Part shown: in pieces, positions 17,149-25,861 of the stretch | How the letters are laid out: each line of letters begins with the position of its first letter | Numbering within the stretch: position 1 is the stretch's first letter | Assembly (NCBI GenBank): GCA_963834965.1 | Contig: CAWIEI010000034.1 | Span: 124,001 to 188,000, forward strand | Source: Fodinibacter sp963834965 | Lineage (GTDB): Bacteria; Actinomycetota; Actinomycetes; Actinomycetales; Dermatophilaceae | Reading direction: 5' to 3' | DNA length: 64,000 nt | Program-made: the position numbers and the translations under genes | Notes under the pieces: generated by a model | Told to the model about the DNA's origin: nothing | The model's input: only the letters and a program-made list of their open reading frames with translations | Database searches by the model: none

Positions 17149-18572
17149 CGCTGCTCCTTGATCGTGATCTGGCCCAGGCCGAGCTGGGCGTCGACGACGA
17201 CCTGCACCGGCTCGGCGCCGATGAGGGTCGACGTGCTGCGGTCGTTGCCGCTGGTGTCGGTGGTTCCGCCGACGCCACCGGTGTGGGTGATGTCGCCGAA
17301 CCCGACGCCGGCGTCGACCCGGACGTCGAGGCCTGCAGGCACGAGGATCGTGAGCTCGCCGGCCCCCATCTGCACGGTGACCCGCTGCGCGGTGGTGGTG
17401 GTCGCGGTCGTCGACGAGGGGGACGGGGTGGGCGTGGTGGCGGCGAGCCGGCCCAGGTCGAGGGTGGCCTGCCCGGCGCCGAGCTGGAAGGCGGTGGTGC
17501 CCGTGGCGGGCACCGGAGTCCAGGTGCGGTCGCCGACGCCGTCCTTGACCTCGACCCGGGAGGCGGCCGAGGCGGTGACGAGCAGCAGGGCGAGGCACAC
17601 CACGAGGAACCCGCTGAAGCCGGAGGCCCGGCCGCGCAGGCCGAGGGTGAGCACGACGACCGACACACCGGTCAGGGCGATGATGAACCCCAGGGTGGCC
17701 GAGCTGCCCGGGAAGCCGAGCGGGTCGTCGAGTGCCGCACCGAGGCCGATGCCGACGAGGGCGATGCCGAGCGACACCAGCCCGACGAAGGCGCTGGGGC
17801 GCCGGCGTCGTGGGCGCGGCGGCGGGGGCGGGCCGACCGGGCGCGGGGGGGCGGGCGGGGTGGGCCGGCCGCCGTACGGGCCGGAGGGTCCACCCGCCGG
17901 GGGGCCACCGTAGGTGCCGGGCTGGGGGGCGCGGTAGGCGCCCGGCGAGCTGCCGGCATACGGCGGCGGCGGGGTCTGGGTCGGGGCGCTCGCCATCGGC
18001 GGCGCGGCGTAGCTGGGGGTGGCGGACATGGCCTCTCCTGACGGGGGCGGGGTGGCGGGAACGGGGGCACCGCCGGGGGTGCCGTACGGCTGGGGGGCAG
18101 TCACGCTGCCGTAGCCGGTCTGCGGCGTGCTGCGGTGGCGGCGCGCCAGCACCAGCCAGGCGACCACGGCCACCGGGATCAGCCACAGGGGTGCGAACCA
18201 GCCGTTGCCGTTGCCGATCGAGAACACCCCACCGAGCACCAGGAAGGCGGCGAGCACGAGGAGCGCGATCGGCCCGGCATCGCCCTGGCGCACGGCGCGC
18301 TCGGCGAGGATGTCGCCCTGCCGGTCGGGCAGGAGCAGCCAGAGGATGACGTAGGCGGTCAGGCCGATGCCACCGAGGAAGGCGAGCACGACCGCCGCGG
18401 CCCGGATCAGCACCGGGTCGACGCCGAAGCGCTGGGCCAGGCCGGTGCAGACACCGCCGAACCAGCGGCCGTCGGTGTCGCGGGAGTAGCCGCTGCTGCG
18501 CAGGCGGGCGAAGCTGTCGTCGAGGAAGGAGGTGCTCGGTGGCGGCACGCTCTGGGAGGGGTTCTCGGTCAT
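17145..18572 (-). CDS. PspC-domain membrane protein with LiaF-like C-terminus
   Basis: 475 residues. The N-terminal PspC domain (RSSGYSRDTDGRWFGGVCTGLAQRFGVDPVLIRAAAVVLAFLGG) has a membrane helix, followed by more membrane segments. A long Pro/Gly/Tyr-rich cytoplasmic linker comes next, then a second membrane block. The C-terminal beta-rich region has repeated strands, such as QLGAGQATLDLGRL, QMGAGELTILVPAGLDVRVDAGVGFGDI and AQLGLGQITIKEQ, as in LiaF/DUF1707-type proteins that restrain a sensor kinase. It is head-to-head with a PspC-kinase. Confidence 0.85.
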   Translation of the reverse strand: MTENPSQSVPPPSTSFLDDSFARLRSSGYSRDTDGRWFGGVCTGLAQRFGVDPVLIRAAAVVLAFLGGIGLTAYVILWLLLPDRQGDILAERAVRQGDAGPIALLVLAAFLVLGGVFSIGNGNGWFAPLWLIPVAVVAWLVLARRHRSTPQTGYGSVTAPQPYGTPGGAPVPATPPPSGEAMSATPSYAAPPMASAPTQTPPPPYAGSSPGAYRAPQPGTYGGPPAGGPSGPYGGRPTPPAPPRPVGPPPPPRPRRRRPSAFVGLVSLGIALVGIGLGAALDDPLGFPGSSATLGFIIALTGVSVVVLTLGLRGRASGFSGFLVVCLALLLVTASAASRVEVKDGVGDRTWTPVPATGTTAFQLGAGQATLDLGRLAATTPTPSPSSTTATTTTAQRVTVQMGAGELTILVPAGLDVRVDAGVGFGDITHTGGVGGTTDTSGNDRSTSTLIGAEPVQVVVDAQLGLGQITIKEQR

Positions 18573-18609
18573 GGCTCCAGCGTGGCGCCGGGAAGGGGTG
18601 CCCGCCATG

Positions 18610-18621
18610 AGGGTCGACCCT
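18610..18621. promoter_or_regulatory. Palindrome between the divergent PspC genes
   Basis: AGGGTCGACCCT is a perfect 12-base palindrome in the 114-base gap between the two PspC transcription units. Related half-sites GACCGACCCTG (about 18647-18657) and GACCCCGG lie further along. A LuxR-type response regulator is encoded by the plus-strand operon, so an autoregulatory operator is plausible but not shown. Confidence 0.4.
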
Positions 18622-18686
18622 GACGCCCCCCTGAGCCGACCCCGGGACCGACCCTGCCCACCCGGCAGGTAGGTCAGGATGGGGGG

Positions 18687-20000
18687 GTGCCCACGCCCTA
18701 CGAGCCTGCAGCCGCGCACCCGCGCCCGGTGACCGACGGAGGTCCCGACGCCGGTGCGGCCGGTGAAGTGCCGCCGTACGGCTACGACGCCTACCCGCCC
18801 CGGGCGCCGCGGCCCCCGCTCGTGCGGTCACGCTCCCGCGGCTGGACCCCGGGGGTCTGCGGCGCGGTGGCCCGTCACCTGGGCGTGTCGCGGCGCAGCG
18901 TGCGCATCACCTTCATCCTGCTGACCCTGGCAGGGGGCGCCGGCCTCGCGGCCTACGTGTTCCTCTGGGCCCTCACCCCCGAGGGCGATGTCGACGGCGA
19001 CCCGTCGCAGCTGGCCGACGAGGGCACGCCGCCGGAGCGCCGCCAGTGGGGGCTGGTGCTGGTCGTCGGCGGCCTGCTCGTGGTGGGCGGCGCGGTGCTG
19101 CTCACCCCGGTGCTCGGTGGCGGCGTCATCGGCACCCTGCTCGTGCCGCTGTTCACGATCGCGGTCGGCGCCATCGTCGCGTGGTCCAACCTCGACGACA
19201 CCCAGCGTTCGCGGTGGCTGGGCTCGGGAGAGGGCCGCTACGGCTGGATGCGGGTCGCGCTCGGTGTGGGGCTGGCCGTGGCCGGTATCCTCGTCATCGT
19301 CACGCGCGGCGAGTCGATCTCCGCGGTCTGGGACGCCCTGCTCGCCGCGATCGCCGTGCTCGTCGGGGCCCTGATCATCGCCGCCCCCTGGGCACTGCGG
19401 CTGTGGGGCGACCTGCGCCGCGAGCAGGTGGCCGCCGCGCGCGCCACCGAGCGGGCCGACATCGCCGCGCACCTGCACGACTCGGTGCTGCAGACCCTCG
19501 CCCTGATCCAGCGCCAGTCGCACGACAGCGCCGCCGTCACCAAGCTTGCTCGCGCGCAGGAGCGCGAGCTGCGCTCGTGGCTGTATGCCGGGCCGCAGGG
19601 CTCGCAGTCGACCCTCGCGGCCGCCGTCACCGAGGTGGCCCACGACGTGGAGGACCTGCACGGCGTCGCCATCGACCTCGTCGTCACCGGAGACCGGCCC
19701 TACGAGCCGCACGGTGCGGCGCTGGCCCAGGCGATGCGCGAGGCCCTGCTCAACGCCGTGCGGCACGGCGGCACCCCGGTCACGGCCTACGTCGAGATCG
19801 GCCCCACCGGGGTCGAGGCGTTCGTGCGCGACCGCGGCGACGGCTTCGACCTCGACACCGTGCCCGACGACCGGCTCGGCGTGCGCCAGTCGATCCTGGG
19901 CCGGATGGAGCGGCACGGGGGCACCGCACGCGTGCGCCGCCGCGACGACGGAACCGAGGTGGAGCTCACGCTGCCACCCATCGAAGGAGGAACGTCATGA
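18687..20000 (+). CDS. PspC-domain sensor histidine kinase
   Basis: 437 residues from GTG. A Pro-rich head is followed by a PspC domain (SRGWTPGVCGAVARHLGVSRRSVRITFILLTLAGGAGLAAYVFLWAL) and several membrane segments to about residue 245. Then comes a HisKA_3-like dimerisation helix with the phospho-acceptor in HLHDSVLQTLALIQRQS (His264) and an HATPase_c domain (EALLNAVRHGG, VRDRGDGFDLDTVPDDRLGV). This is the membrane-stress kinase type common in actinobacteria. It overlaps the response regulator by ATGA, so the two form a two-component system. Confidence 0.93.
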   Translation: MPTPYEPAAAHPRPVTDGGPDAGAAGEVPPYGYDAYPPRAPRPPLVRSRSRGWTPGVCGAVARHLGVSRRSVRITFILLTLAGGAGLAAYVFLWALTPEGDVDGDPSQLADEGTPPERRQWGLVLVVGGLLVVGGAVLLTPVLGGGVIGTLLVPLFTIAVGAIVAWSNLDDTQRSRWLGSGEGRYGWMRVALGVGLAVAGILVIVTRGESISAVWDALLAAIAVLVGALIIAAPWALRLWGDLRREQVAAARATERADIAAHLHDSVLQTLALIQRQSHDSAAVTKLARAQERELRSWLYAGPQGSQSTLAAAVTEVAHDVEDLHGVAIDLVVTGDRPYEPHGAALAQAMREALLNAVRHGGTPVTAYVEIGPTGVEAFVRDRGDGFDLDTVPDDRLGVRQSILGRMERHGGTARVRRRDDGTEVELTLPPIEGGTS

Positions 20001-20719
20001 GCCAACCGACCCCGACCGCAGGTGGGCAGCCCGGACCCGTGCGGGTGGTGCTCGTCGACGACCACCGGATGTTCCGCACCGGCGTGCGCGCCGAGCTGAC
20101 CGACGCGATGGCCGCGAGCGGAGTCCCGGTGTGCGAGTTCGTCGGTGAAGCGCCAGACGTCGACACCGCCATCGCCGTCATCCGGGCCGAGCAGCCCGAC
20201 GTCGTCCTCCTCGACGTGCACCTCCCCGGCGGCAACGGCAACGGTGGCGTCGACGTCATCCACGGCTGCTTCGGCGTGCAGGCGCGGTCCGGTGCGCCGG
20301 TGCGCTTCCTCGCGCTCTCCGTCTCGGATGCCGCCGAGGACGTCATCGCCGTCATCCGCGCCGGTGCTCGGGGGTACGTCACCAAGACGATCGGTGCGCG
20401 CGACCTGATCACGGCCATCCGCCGGGTGGCCGACGGGGATGCCGTGTTCTCGCCACGGCTCGCCGGGTTCGTGCTCGACGCCTTCGGAGCCGCTGCGGGT
20501 GAGATCGCGGAGGTCGACGAGGAGCTCGACCGGCTCTCGGCGCGCGAGCGCGAGGTGATGCGGCTGATCGCCCGCGGCTACCAGTACAAGGAGGTCGCCA
20601 AGGAGCTCTTCATCTCGGTGAAGACGGTCGAGACCCACGTGTCGTCGGTGCTGCGCAAGCTGCAGCTGTCCTCGCGGCACGAGCTCACTGCGTGGGCGAT
20701 GGGTCGCCGCCTCCTCTGA
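19997..20719 (+). CDS. LuxR/NarL-family response regulator
   Basis: 240 residues. The receiver domain has VRVVLVDDHRMFRTGV, the phosphorylated Asp in VVLLDVHLPGG (Asp73), and GYVTKTI with the conserved Lys. The C-terminal LuxR helix-turn-helix is LSAREREVMRLIARGYQYKEVAKELFISVKTVETHVSSVLRKL. The loop after Asp73 is longer than usual (NGNGGVDVIHGCFGVQARSG). A GGAGGA site precedes its ATG at the end of the kinase gene. It probably controls both PspC operons. Confidence 0.95.
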   Translation: MSQPTPTAGGQPGPVRVVLVDDHRMFRTGVRAELTDAMAASGVPVCEFVGEAPDVDTAIAVIRAEQPDVVLLDVHLPGGNGNGGVDVIHGCFGVQARSGAPVRFLALSVSDAAEDVIAVIRAGARGYVTKTIGARDLITAIRRVADGDAVFSPRLAGFVLDAFGAAAGEIAEVDEELDRLSAREREVMRLIARGYQYKEVAKELFISVKTVETHVSSVLRKLQLSSRHELTAWAMGRRLL

Positions 20720-20777
20720 GGCTGGCGTTCACGGGTCGGTGGCTCGGCTCCGCACTCACCGGTCCTATGGTGTGCCC

Positions 20778-21131
20778 ATGGAAATCCTGATCAACGTCTT
20801 CGTCGTCCTCCACCTGCTCGGCATGGCCGCGATCATCGGCAGCGCGCTCTTCGTGGCGCGCGGGGCCGTCACTCCTGCCCTGGTGTGGGGTGCGCGCGCG
20901 CAGCTGCTCACGGGCATCATCCTCGTCGGCCTGGTGCAGGCCAACGACGAGAAGTTCGACAACGGCTGGTTCGCCGTCAAGCTGCTCGTGGCCATCGCGG
21001 TCGTGGCGTGCGCCGAGATCGCGGCGGCCAAGGAGCGCAAGGGCCAGGGCGCCCGCCCGCAGCTCGTCCTGGCGGCCGGGGTGCTCGCCCTCGTCAACGT
21101 TCTCGTCGCCGTGCTGTGGAGCCAGGGCTGA
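20778..21131 (+). CDS. Small four-helix membrane protein
   Basis: 117 residues from ATG 20778. Four hydrophobic segments are visible: EILINVFVVLHLLGMAAIIGSALFVA, LVWGARAQLLTGIILVGLVQ, WFAVKLLVAIAVVACAEIAAA and QLVLAAGVLALVNVLVAVLW. A conserved-looking NDEKFDNGWFAVKL joins helices two and three. It resembles short actinobacterial integral membrane proteins without assigned function. A frame extending upstream to 20739 is less likely because the ATG lies at the start of the first membrane helix. Confidence 0.8.
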   Translation: MEILINVFVVLHLLGMAAIIGSALFVARGAVTPALVWGARAQLLTGIILVGLVQANDEKFDNGWFAVKLLVAIAVVACAEIAAAKERKGQGARPQLVLAAGVLALVNVLVAVLWSQG

Positions 21132-21153
21132 CCGCTGGCGATCGCCTCACGGG

Positions 21154-22140
21154 TCAGGGGATGAGCAGCAGCTTGCCCTGGGTGCGCCGGCCCTCGAGGT
21201 CGTCGTAGGCCGACGCCGCGTCGGACAGGGGGTAGCGGCCGCCGATGGCCACCTGCAGGCTGCCGTCGGCCACGGCGCCGAGCACCTCACCGGCCCGCCA
21301 CTGCAGCTCCTCGGGGGTGGCGATGTGGTGGCCGAGCATCGGCCGGGTCAGGAAGAGCGACCCGCCCGTGTTGAGCCGCTGGATGTCGAACGGCGGCACC
21401 TGCCCGCTGGCGGCGCCGAAGAGCACGAGCATCCCGCGGGGCCGCAGCGAGGCGAGCGAGGCGTCGAAGGTGTCCTTGCCGACCCCGTCGTAGGCCACGT
21501 CGACCCCGCGGCCGCCGGTGCGCCGCCGCACCTCCTGCGCCAGGTCGTCGACCTCGCGGTAGTCGATGACGTGCTCGGCGCCGAGCGCCCGGGCGGTCGC
21601 GCACTTGGCCGGGCCGCCCGCCGTCGCCACCACCGACCCGCCGCGGGCCCGCACCAGCTGCACCAGCAGCTGGCCCACTCCGCCGGCTGCGGCGTGCACC
21701 AGGGCGACGTCACCTGGCTGCACGGCATGCGTGCTGGCGGTGAGGTAGTGCGCGGTGAGCCCCTGGAGCATCACGGCCGCTGCGGTCTCGAGGTCGACCC
21801 CCTCCGGCACCAGCACGAGCCCGGATGCCGGCAGCGCGGCGAAGCGGGCGGCACTGCCCATCGAGTTGGGCCACGCCACGCGGTCGCCCGGGTGGAGGGT
21901 CTCGACGCCCTCGCCGCTCGCCACGACGGTGCCTGCACCCTCGTTGCCCCCGACGAACGGCGGCGTGGTCGGGTAGACGCCCTCGCGCTGGTAGACGTCC
22001 AGGAAGTTGACCCCTGCGGCGGCCACCTCGACGAGCACCTCGCCGGGGCCGGGCTCGGGGGTTGGGCGCTGCTCGACGGCGAGCACGTCGGTGCCTCCGT
22101 GGGCCGTGACGACGAGGGCGGGGCCGGTGCGGTCGGTCAT
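21154..22140 (-). CDS. NADPH:quinone oxidoreductase (medium-chain reductase family)
   Basis: 328 residues. A GroES-like N-terminal domain (GEVLVEVAAAGVNFLDVYQREGVYPTTPPFVGGNEGAG) precedes the Rossmann domain with VALVHAAAGGVGQLLVQLVRARGGSVVAT and ALGAEHVIDYRE. The N-F-L-D-V-Y-Q-R-x-G motif is typical of quinone oxidoreductase 1 (QorA-like). No zinc-binding cysteines are present in the catalytic domain, as expected for this subfamily. It probably reduces quinones or related enones. Confidence 0.92.
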   Translation of the reverse strand: MTDRTGPALVVTAHGGTDVLAVEQRPTPEPGPGEVLVEVAAAGVNFLDVYQREGVYPTTPPFVGGNEGAGTVVASGEGVETLHPGDRVAWPNSMGSAARFAALPASGLVLVPEGVDLETAAAVMLQGLTAHYLTASTHAVQPGDVALVHAAAGGVGQLLVQLVRARGGSVVATAGGPAKCATARALGAEHVIDYREVDDLAQEVRRRTGGRGVDVAYDGVGKDTFDASLASLRPRGMLVLFGAASGQVPPFDIQRLNTGGSLFLTRPMLGHHIATPEELQWRAGEVLGAVADGSLQVAIGGRYPLSDAASAYDDLEGRRTQGKLLLIP

Positions 22141-22289
22141 CCCGCCAGCCTAGGACGCGGGTGAGGCGGCCGGCGGGTCAGCTTCCGGTCGGCACCCAGT
22201 AGCGCTTCTTCTCGCCGCGGACGTCCTCGAGCACGCCGCCGTCGGCCTCGATGACTCGGGCCGCGGGATCGACCGGATTACCCCGCCGG

Positions 22290-23126
22290 TCATCCGCTAC
22301 GCAGCGACAGCAGCACGGCATCCAGCATCGCCGGCGTGAGCCGGCCGGTGAAGGTGTTGTGCGGGCTCACGTGGTAGCACCCGACCAGCCGGATGCCGTG
22401 CCCCTCGCGCGTCGTCAACGTCACCTCGGCGGCGTGACCGAACCGCGGCTTGGGGCGCGGCACGTCCCACCCGAGCCCGCGGGCGGCGGCGAGGGCGGCA
22501 TCCCAGCCGATGGCGCCCAGGCACAGGATCGACCGCAGCCGGGGCGCCGACAGGGCGAGGTCGCGCTCGAGCCAGGCCGAGCAGGTGGCCCGCTCCTCCG
22601 GGGTCGGCTTGTTCGCCGGCGGAGCGCAGCGCACCGCGGCGACGATGCGGATGCCGGTGAGCAGCTGGCCGTCTCCCGCGGCGACCGAGGTCGGCAGTGC
22701 CGCGAACCCGGTGCGGTGCAGCGCGGCATACAGCACGTCACCGGAGGAGTCGCCGGTGAACATGCGGCCGGTGCGGTTGGTGCCGTTCGCGGCCGGTGCG
22801 AGTCCGACGAGCAGCACCTCGGCGTCGGGGTCGCCGAACGACGGCCCTGGACGGCCCCAGTACGGCTGGTCGGCGAACGAGGCACGTCGTCCCGAGCGGG
22901 CGACGTCCTCGCGCCACTGCACCAGGCGGGGACAGGCGCGGCACACCGAGATCCGCGCCTGCAGCTCGGGGATGCCGGCAGCCGACGCCGCCAGCCGGCG
23001 CACGGCCGCCGGCGTCGTCGCCACCGGGGTCGAGGCATCGGCCGGGTCGCCCGGCCACCCGCTCCCCGGCGGCACCGGTGAGGGGAAGAGGTCACCGGTG
23101 ACCGGGTGCGGGTCGAGGGGCTCCAT
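22290..23126 (-). CDS. Uracil-DNA glycosylase, family 5 (UdgB type)
   Basis: 278 residues. The active-site block LLVGLAPAANGTNRTGRMFTGD is the family 5 motif, and the later VGCYHVSPHNTFTGRLTP is the partner motif with the conserved His. Cysteines in VCRACPRL and two further ones (AVRCAPPANKP, LCLGAIG) fit an iron-sulfur-bound enzyme of this family. UdgB removes uracil, and also hypoxanthine in some members, from DNA, which suits a GC-rich genome with high deamination load. It diverges from the amino-acid oxidase gene with only 24 bases between starts. Confidence 0.92.
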   Translation of the reverse strand: MEPLDPHPVTGDLFPSPVPPGSGWPGDPADASTPVATTPAAVRRLAASAAGIPELQARISVCRACPRLVQWREDVARSGRRASFADQPYWGRPGPSFGDPDAEVLLVGLAPAANGTNRTGRMFTGDSSGDVLYAALHRTGFAALPTSVAAGDGQLLTGIRIVAAVRCAPPANKPTPEERATCSAWLERDLALSAPRLRSILCLGAIGWDAALAAARGLGWDVPRPKPRFGHAAEVTLTTREGHGIRLVGCYHVSPHNTFTGRLTPAMLDAVLLSLRSG

Positions 23127-23150
23127 GGGGCCACGCTAGGGGAGGATGCG

Positions 23151-24096
23151 GTGGTGGCACTCGTGACGGTGGTTGGCGGTGGCGTCATCGGCCTGACCTC
23201 GGCGCTCGGGCTGGCGCAGGCCGGCCACACGGTGCGCTGCGTGCGCGACGAACCGGTGGCCGACACCACCTCGGCCGTGGCGGGCGGCCTGTGGTTCCCG
23301 TACCACGTCGAGCCGCGCGACCGGGTGCTGGGGTGGGGGAGGGTGGCGCTCGACCGGTTCACCGACCTGGCGCGCGAACCCGACGCGGGGGTGGCCCTGC
23401 GCGAGGGCGTTCTCGTCGAGCGCGGCCCCGCTGACCGCTGGTGGACCGCCGCCCTCCCGGGCTGGCGGGAGGCGCGCCCGCACGAGCTGCCGAGCGGTGC
23501 CCCGGGAGGCGTGGTGGCGACCGTGCCCCTGGTGACCATGCCGGTGTTCCTGCCGTGGCTGGAAAGCCGTTGCGCCGAGGCCGGGGTCGAGCTCGTGCGG
23601 GGTTGGGTGAGCGACCTGGCCGAGGTGCCCGGCGACGTGGTGGTCGTGGCCGCCGGGCTGCGCTCAGGGCACGCTGGTCGACGACCACGCCGGCACACCC
23701 TCACGCGGCCAGGTGGCGCTGCTCGCCAACCCCGGGCTGACCCGGTGGCTCGTCGACGACGAGCACCCCGACGGCATGGTCTACGTGCTGCCGCACCCCG
23801 AGTGGGTGGTCTGCGGGGGCACCGACGTCGCCGGGTCCTGGCACGCCGAGCCCGACAAGCACGTCCACGAGGCGATCCTGCGCCGGGTGCGGGCCGTGGT
23901 GCCCGCGCTGGCCCGCGCCGAGGTGCTCGGCGCCCAGGTGGGGCTGCGGCCGGTGGCGCCGGAGGTGCGCCTCGCGGCATCCGAGGTGGGTGGCCGGCCG
24001 GTGGTCACCTGTTACGGCCACGGAGGTGCCGGCGTGACGCTGTCGTGGGGGTGCGCCGACGAGGTGGTCCGCCTCGTCGGCGAGGCTCCCGGCTGA
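23151..24096 (+). pseudogene. D-amino-acid-oxidase-like FAD oxidoreductase, frameshifted
   Basis: From GTG 23151 (GGGGAGGA ribosome site just upstream) the frame encodes VTVVGGGVIGLTSALGLAQAGHTV, the FAD-binding GxGxxG fold, then TSAVAGGLWFPYHVEPRDRV and on to GDVVVVAAGLRS. At about 23664 the homologous sequence continues in another frame: GTLVDDHAGTPSRGQVALLANPG, then PHPEWVVCGGTDVAGSW, EVLGAQVGLRPVAPEVRL and VTCYGHGGAGVTLSWGCADEV, which closes a full DAO-family protein of about 315 residues. One added base would repair it. Both halves look under constraint, so this is either a young inactivation or a sequence error. Confidence 0.85.
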
Positions 24097-24103
24097 CCCG
24101 GTC

Positions 24104-24550
24104 TCAGGCGTCGGATGCCGGCCGCGCGCGACCCGCCTTCGTCTCGCCCCTGCGCTTCTTGGCCGACAGCCGCCGCTCCTTCGAGCCGCGCGTGGGCCGG
24201 GTGGCCCGGCGCGGAGCCGGTGGGGGAGCCATCGCGTCGCGCAGCAGGTCGGCCATCCGCTCCCGCGCGGCCACCCGGTTGCGGCGCTGCTGGCGGTGCT
24301 CGGACGCAGCCACGACGAGCAGCCGTCCGCCCACCAGCCGCGGGTCGAGCGCGCGCAGCACCCGGGCCCGCTGGGTGTCGGTGAACCCGTCGAACGCCAC
24401 CACGTCGAGCTCGACCTCGACCCGGCTGTCGGCGGTGTTGACACCCTGGCCACCGGGCCCGGACGACCGCGAGAAGCGCTCGACCAGCACGTCGCCATGC
24501 ACCGTGAGGCCTTGCGGCACACCGGGGCCCGGCGAGACGACGAGGTCCAT
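24104..24550 (-). CDS. arfB: Alternative ribosome-rescue factor ArfB-like peptidyl-tRNA hydrolase
   Basis: 148 residues. VERFSRSSGPGGQGVNTADSRVEVELDV contains the GGQ motif (residues 33-35) and the following NTADSRVEV typical of ArfB/YaeJ, while the codon-recognition domain of real release factors is absent. The Lys/Arg-rich C-terminal tail (SKERRLSAKKRRGETKAGR) is the part that enters the empty mRNA channel of stalled ribosomes. Its ATG overlaps the stop of the LigD-polymerase gene by one base. Confidence 0.92.
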   Translation of the reverse strand: MDLVVSPGPGVPQGLTVHGDVLVERFSRSSGPGGQGVNTADSRVEVELDVVAFDGFTDTQRARVLRALDPRLVGGRLLVVAASEHRQQRRNRVAARERMADLLRDAMAPPPAPRRATRPTRGSKERRLSAKKRRGETKAGRARPASDA

Positions 24551-25539
24551 CAGGGTTTCCCCGTGTCGTCCTCGGGCTCGGGCGGCGGCTCGGCCCCGGC
24601 GGCCTCGTCGCGCGCGGCCCACTCCAGCAGCGGCGCGATGTCGAAGACCGCATCGTCGATGCCGGCGTGCAGGTCACCGAGCTCGGCGTAGCGCGCCGGC
24701 ACGGTCGCGATGGTGAAGTCGTTCGGCTCGACGTCGTCGAGCTCGTCCCACCGGAAGGGCGTCGAGACGGTGCCGATGTCGTTGCCGCGCACCGAGTACG
24801 CAGCGGCGATGGTGTGGTCGCGGGCATTCTGGTTGTAGTCGACGAACACCGCCTCGGGGTCGCGGTCCTTGCGCCACCACGTCGTCGTGACGTCGTCGGG
24901 GATGCGGCGCTCCACCTCGCGCGCGAACGCCAGGGCAGCTCGGCGCACGTCGCCGAACCCGTGGTCGGGCACGATCCGCACGTAGACGTGCAGCCCGTGG
25001 CCGCCGCTGGTCTTGGGCCAACCCACCGCGCCCAGCTCGTCGAGCACCTCGTGCGCCACGTGCGCGGCCCGCCGCACCCGGGAGAAGGGCGCGTCCGGCA
25101 TCGGGTCGAGGTCGATGCGCCACTCGTCGGGCTTCTCGGTGTCGGCGCGCCGGCTGTTCCACGGGTGGAACTCGACGGTGCTCATCTGCACCGCCCAGGC
25201 CACGTCGGCCAGCCGGGTGACGCACAGCTCGTCGGCGTGCAGGCCGTAGCGGGGGAAGTGCAGCCGCACCGTCTCGACCCAGGGCGGGGCGCCGCGCGGC
25301 AGCCGCTTCTGGTGCACCTTCGGCCCCGAGACGCCGTCGGGGAACCGGTGCAGCATGCACGGCCGCTGGCGCAGGGCGTTGACGATGCCGTCGCCGACCG
25401 AGAGGTAGTAGTTGACCAGGTCGAGCTTGGTCTCGCCCCGGGCCGCGAAGTAGACCCGCTGCGGGCTCGACACCCGCACGTCGAACCCGTCGACGTCGAG
25501 CACGACCGGCTCACCGAACTCACCCTTGCGCGAGGCCAT
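24550..25539 (-). CDS. LigD-type DNA polymerase/primase domain protein (NHEJ polymerase)
   Basis: 329 residues, a stand-alone polymerase domain of the LigD family. Visible motifs: KLDLVNYYLSVGDGIVNALRQRPCMLHRFPDGVSG, DEWRIDLDPMPDAPF with the two metal-binding Asp, KTSGGHGLHVYVRI with the catalytic His region, and FVDYNQNARDHTIAAAYSVRG. There is no ligase or phosphoesterase domain. Actinobacteria often carry several such proteins beside Ku/LigD for end joining, or as PolD1/PolD2-like repair polymerases. Ku is not in this window. An in-frame start a few codons upstream is possible. Confidence 0.92.
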   Translation of the reverse strand: MASRKGEFGEPVVLDVDGFDVRVSSPQRVYFAARGETKLDLVNYYLSVGDGIVNALRQRPCMLHRFPDGVSGPKVHQKRLPRGAPPWVETVRLHFPRYGLHADELCVTRLADVAWAVQMSTVEFHPWNSRRADTEKPDEWRIDLDPMPDAPFSRVRRAAHVAHEVLDELGAVGWPKTSGGHGLHVYVRIVPDHGFGDVRRAALAFAREVERRIPDDVTTTWWRKDRDPEAVFVDYNQNARDHTIAAAYSVRGNDIGTVSTPFRWDELDDVEPNDFTIATVPARYAELGDLHAGIDDAVFDIAPLLEWAARDEAAGAEPPPEPEDDTGKP

Positions 25540-25578
25540 GCACGACACCGTATGCCGTGGGGCCGGCGTCGGGTCGTG

Positions 25579-25616
25579 CGCGCGGCCACCGGGAACCAGA
25601 CACCGGTGGCCGCGCG
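25579..25616. repeat. Perfect 14-bp hairpin in a divergent gene gap
   Basis: CGCGCGGCCACCGG (25579-25592) pairs perfectly with CCGGTGGCCGCGCG (25603-25616) over a ten-base loop. It lies in the 322-base gap (25540-25861) between the divergently transcribed LigD-polymerase and helicase genes, where no transcript should end. A leader hairpin or protein site is therefore as likely as a terminator. Nothing else in the gap is clear except a locally AT-richer stretch around 25720-25790 that could hold the helicase promoter. Confidence 0.5.
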
Positions 25617-25861
25617 GTCCGTCCCCGGAGGCGGCCGTCAGGCCAACGTCATTGGTTGTGGGAGGACGAGCCGGGGTGAGCACGTGCCCACTCGCCGGGA
25701 TGTCGCGACCTTCAGGAGTGTGTCACGCGCTTTTAGCATCGCGGAGCCATTCGCGCGACCCAGTTCCATGTTGTCTAACGTTTGTGCCGCGCACCACCAC
25801 CCGGCGCGCGGGGCGCAGGAGACGAGTGGGGTCGGCGGCTCCACGTAGGGTTGACCCCGAC

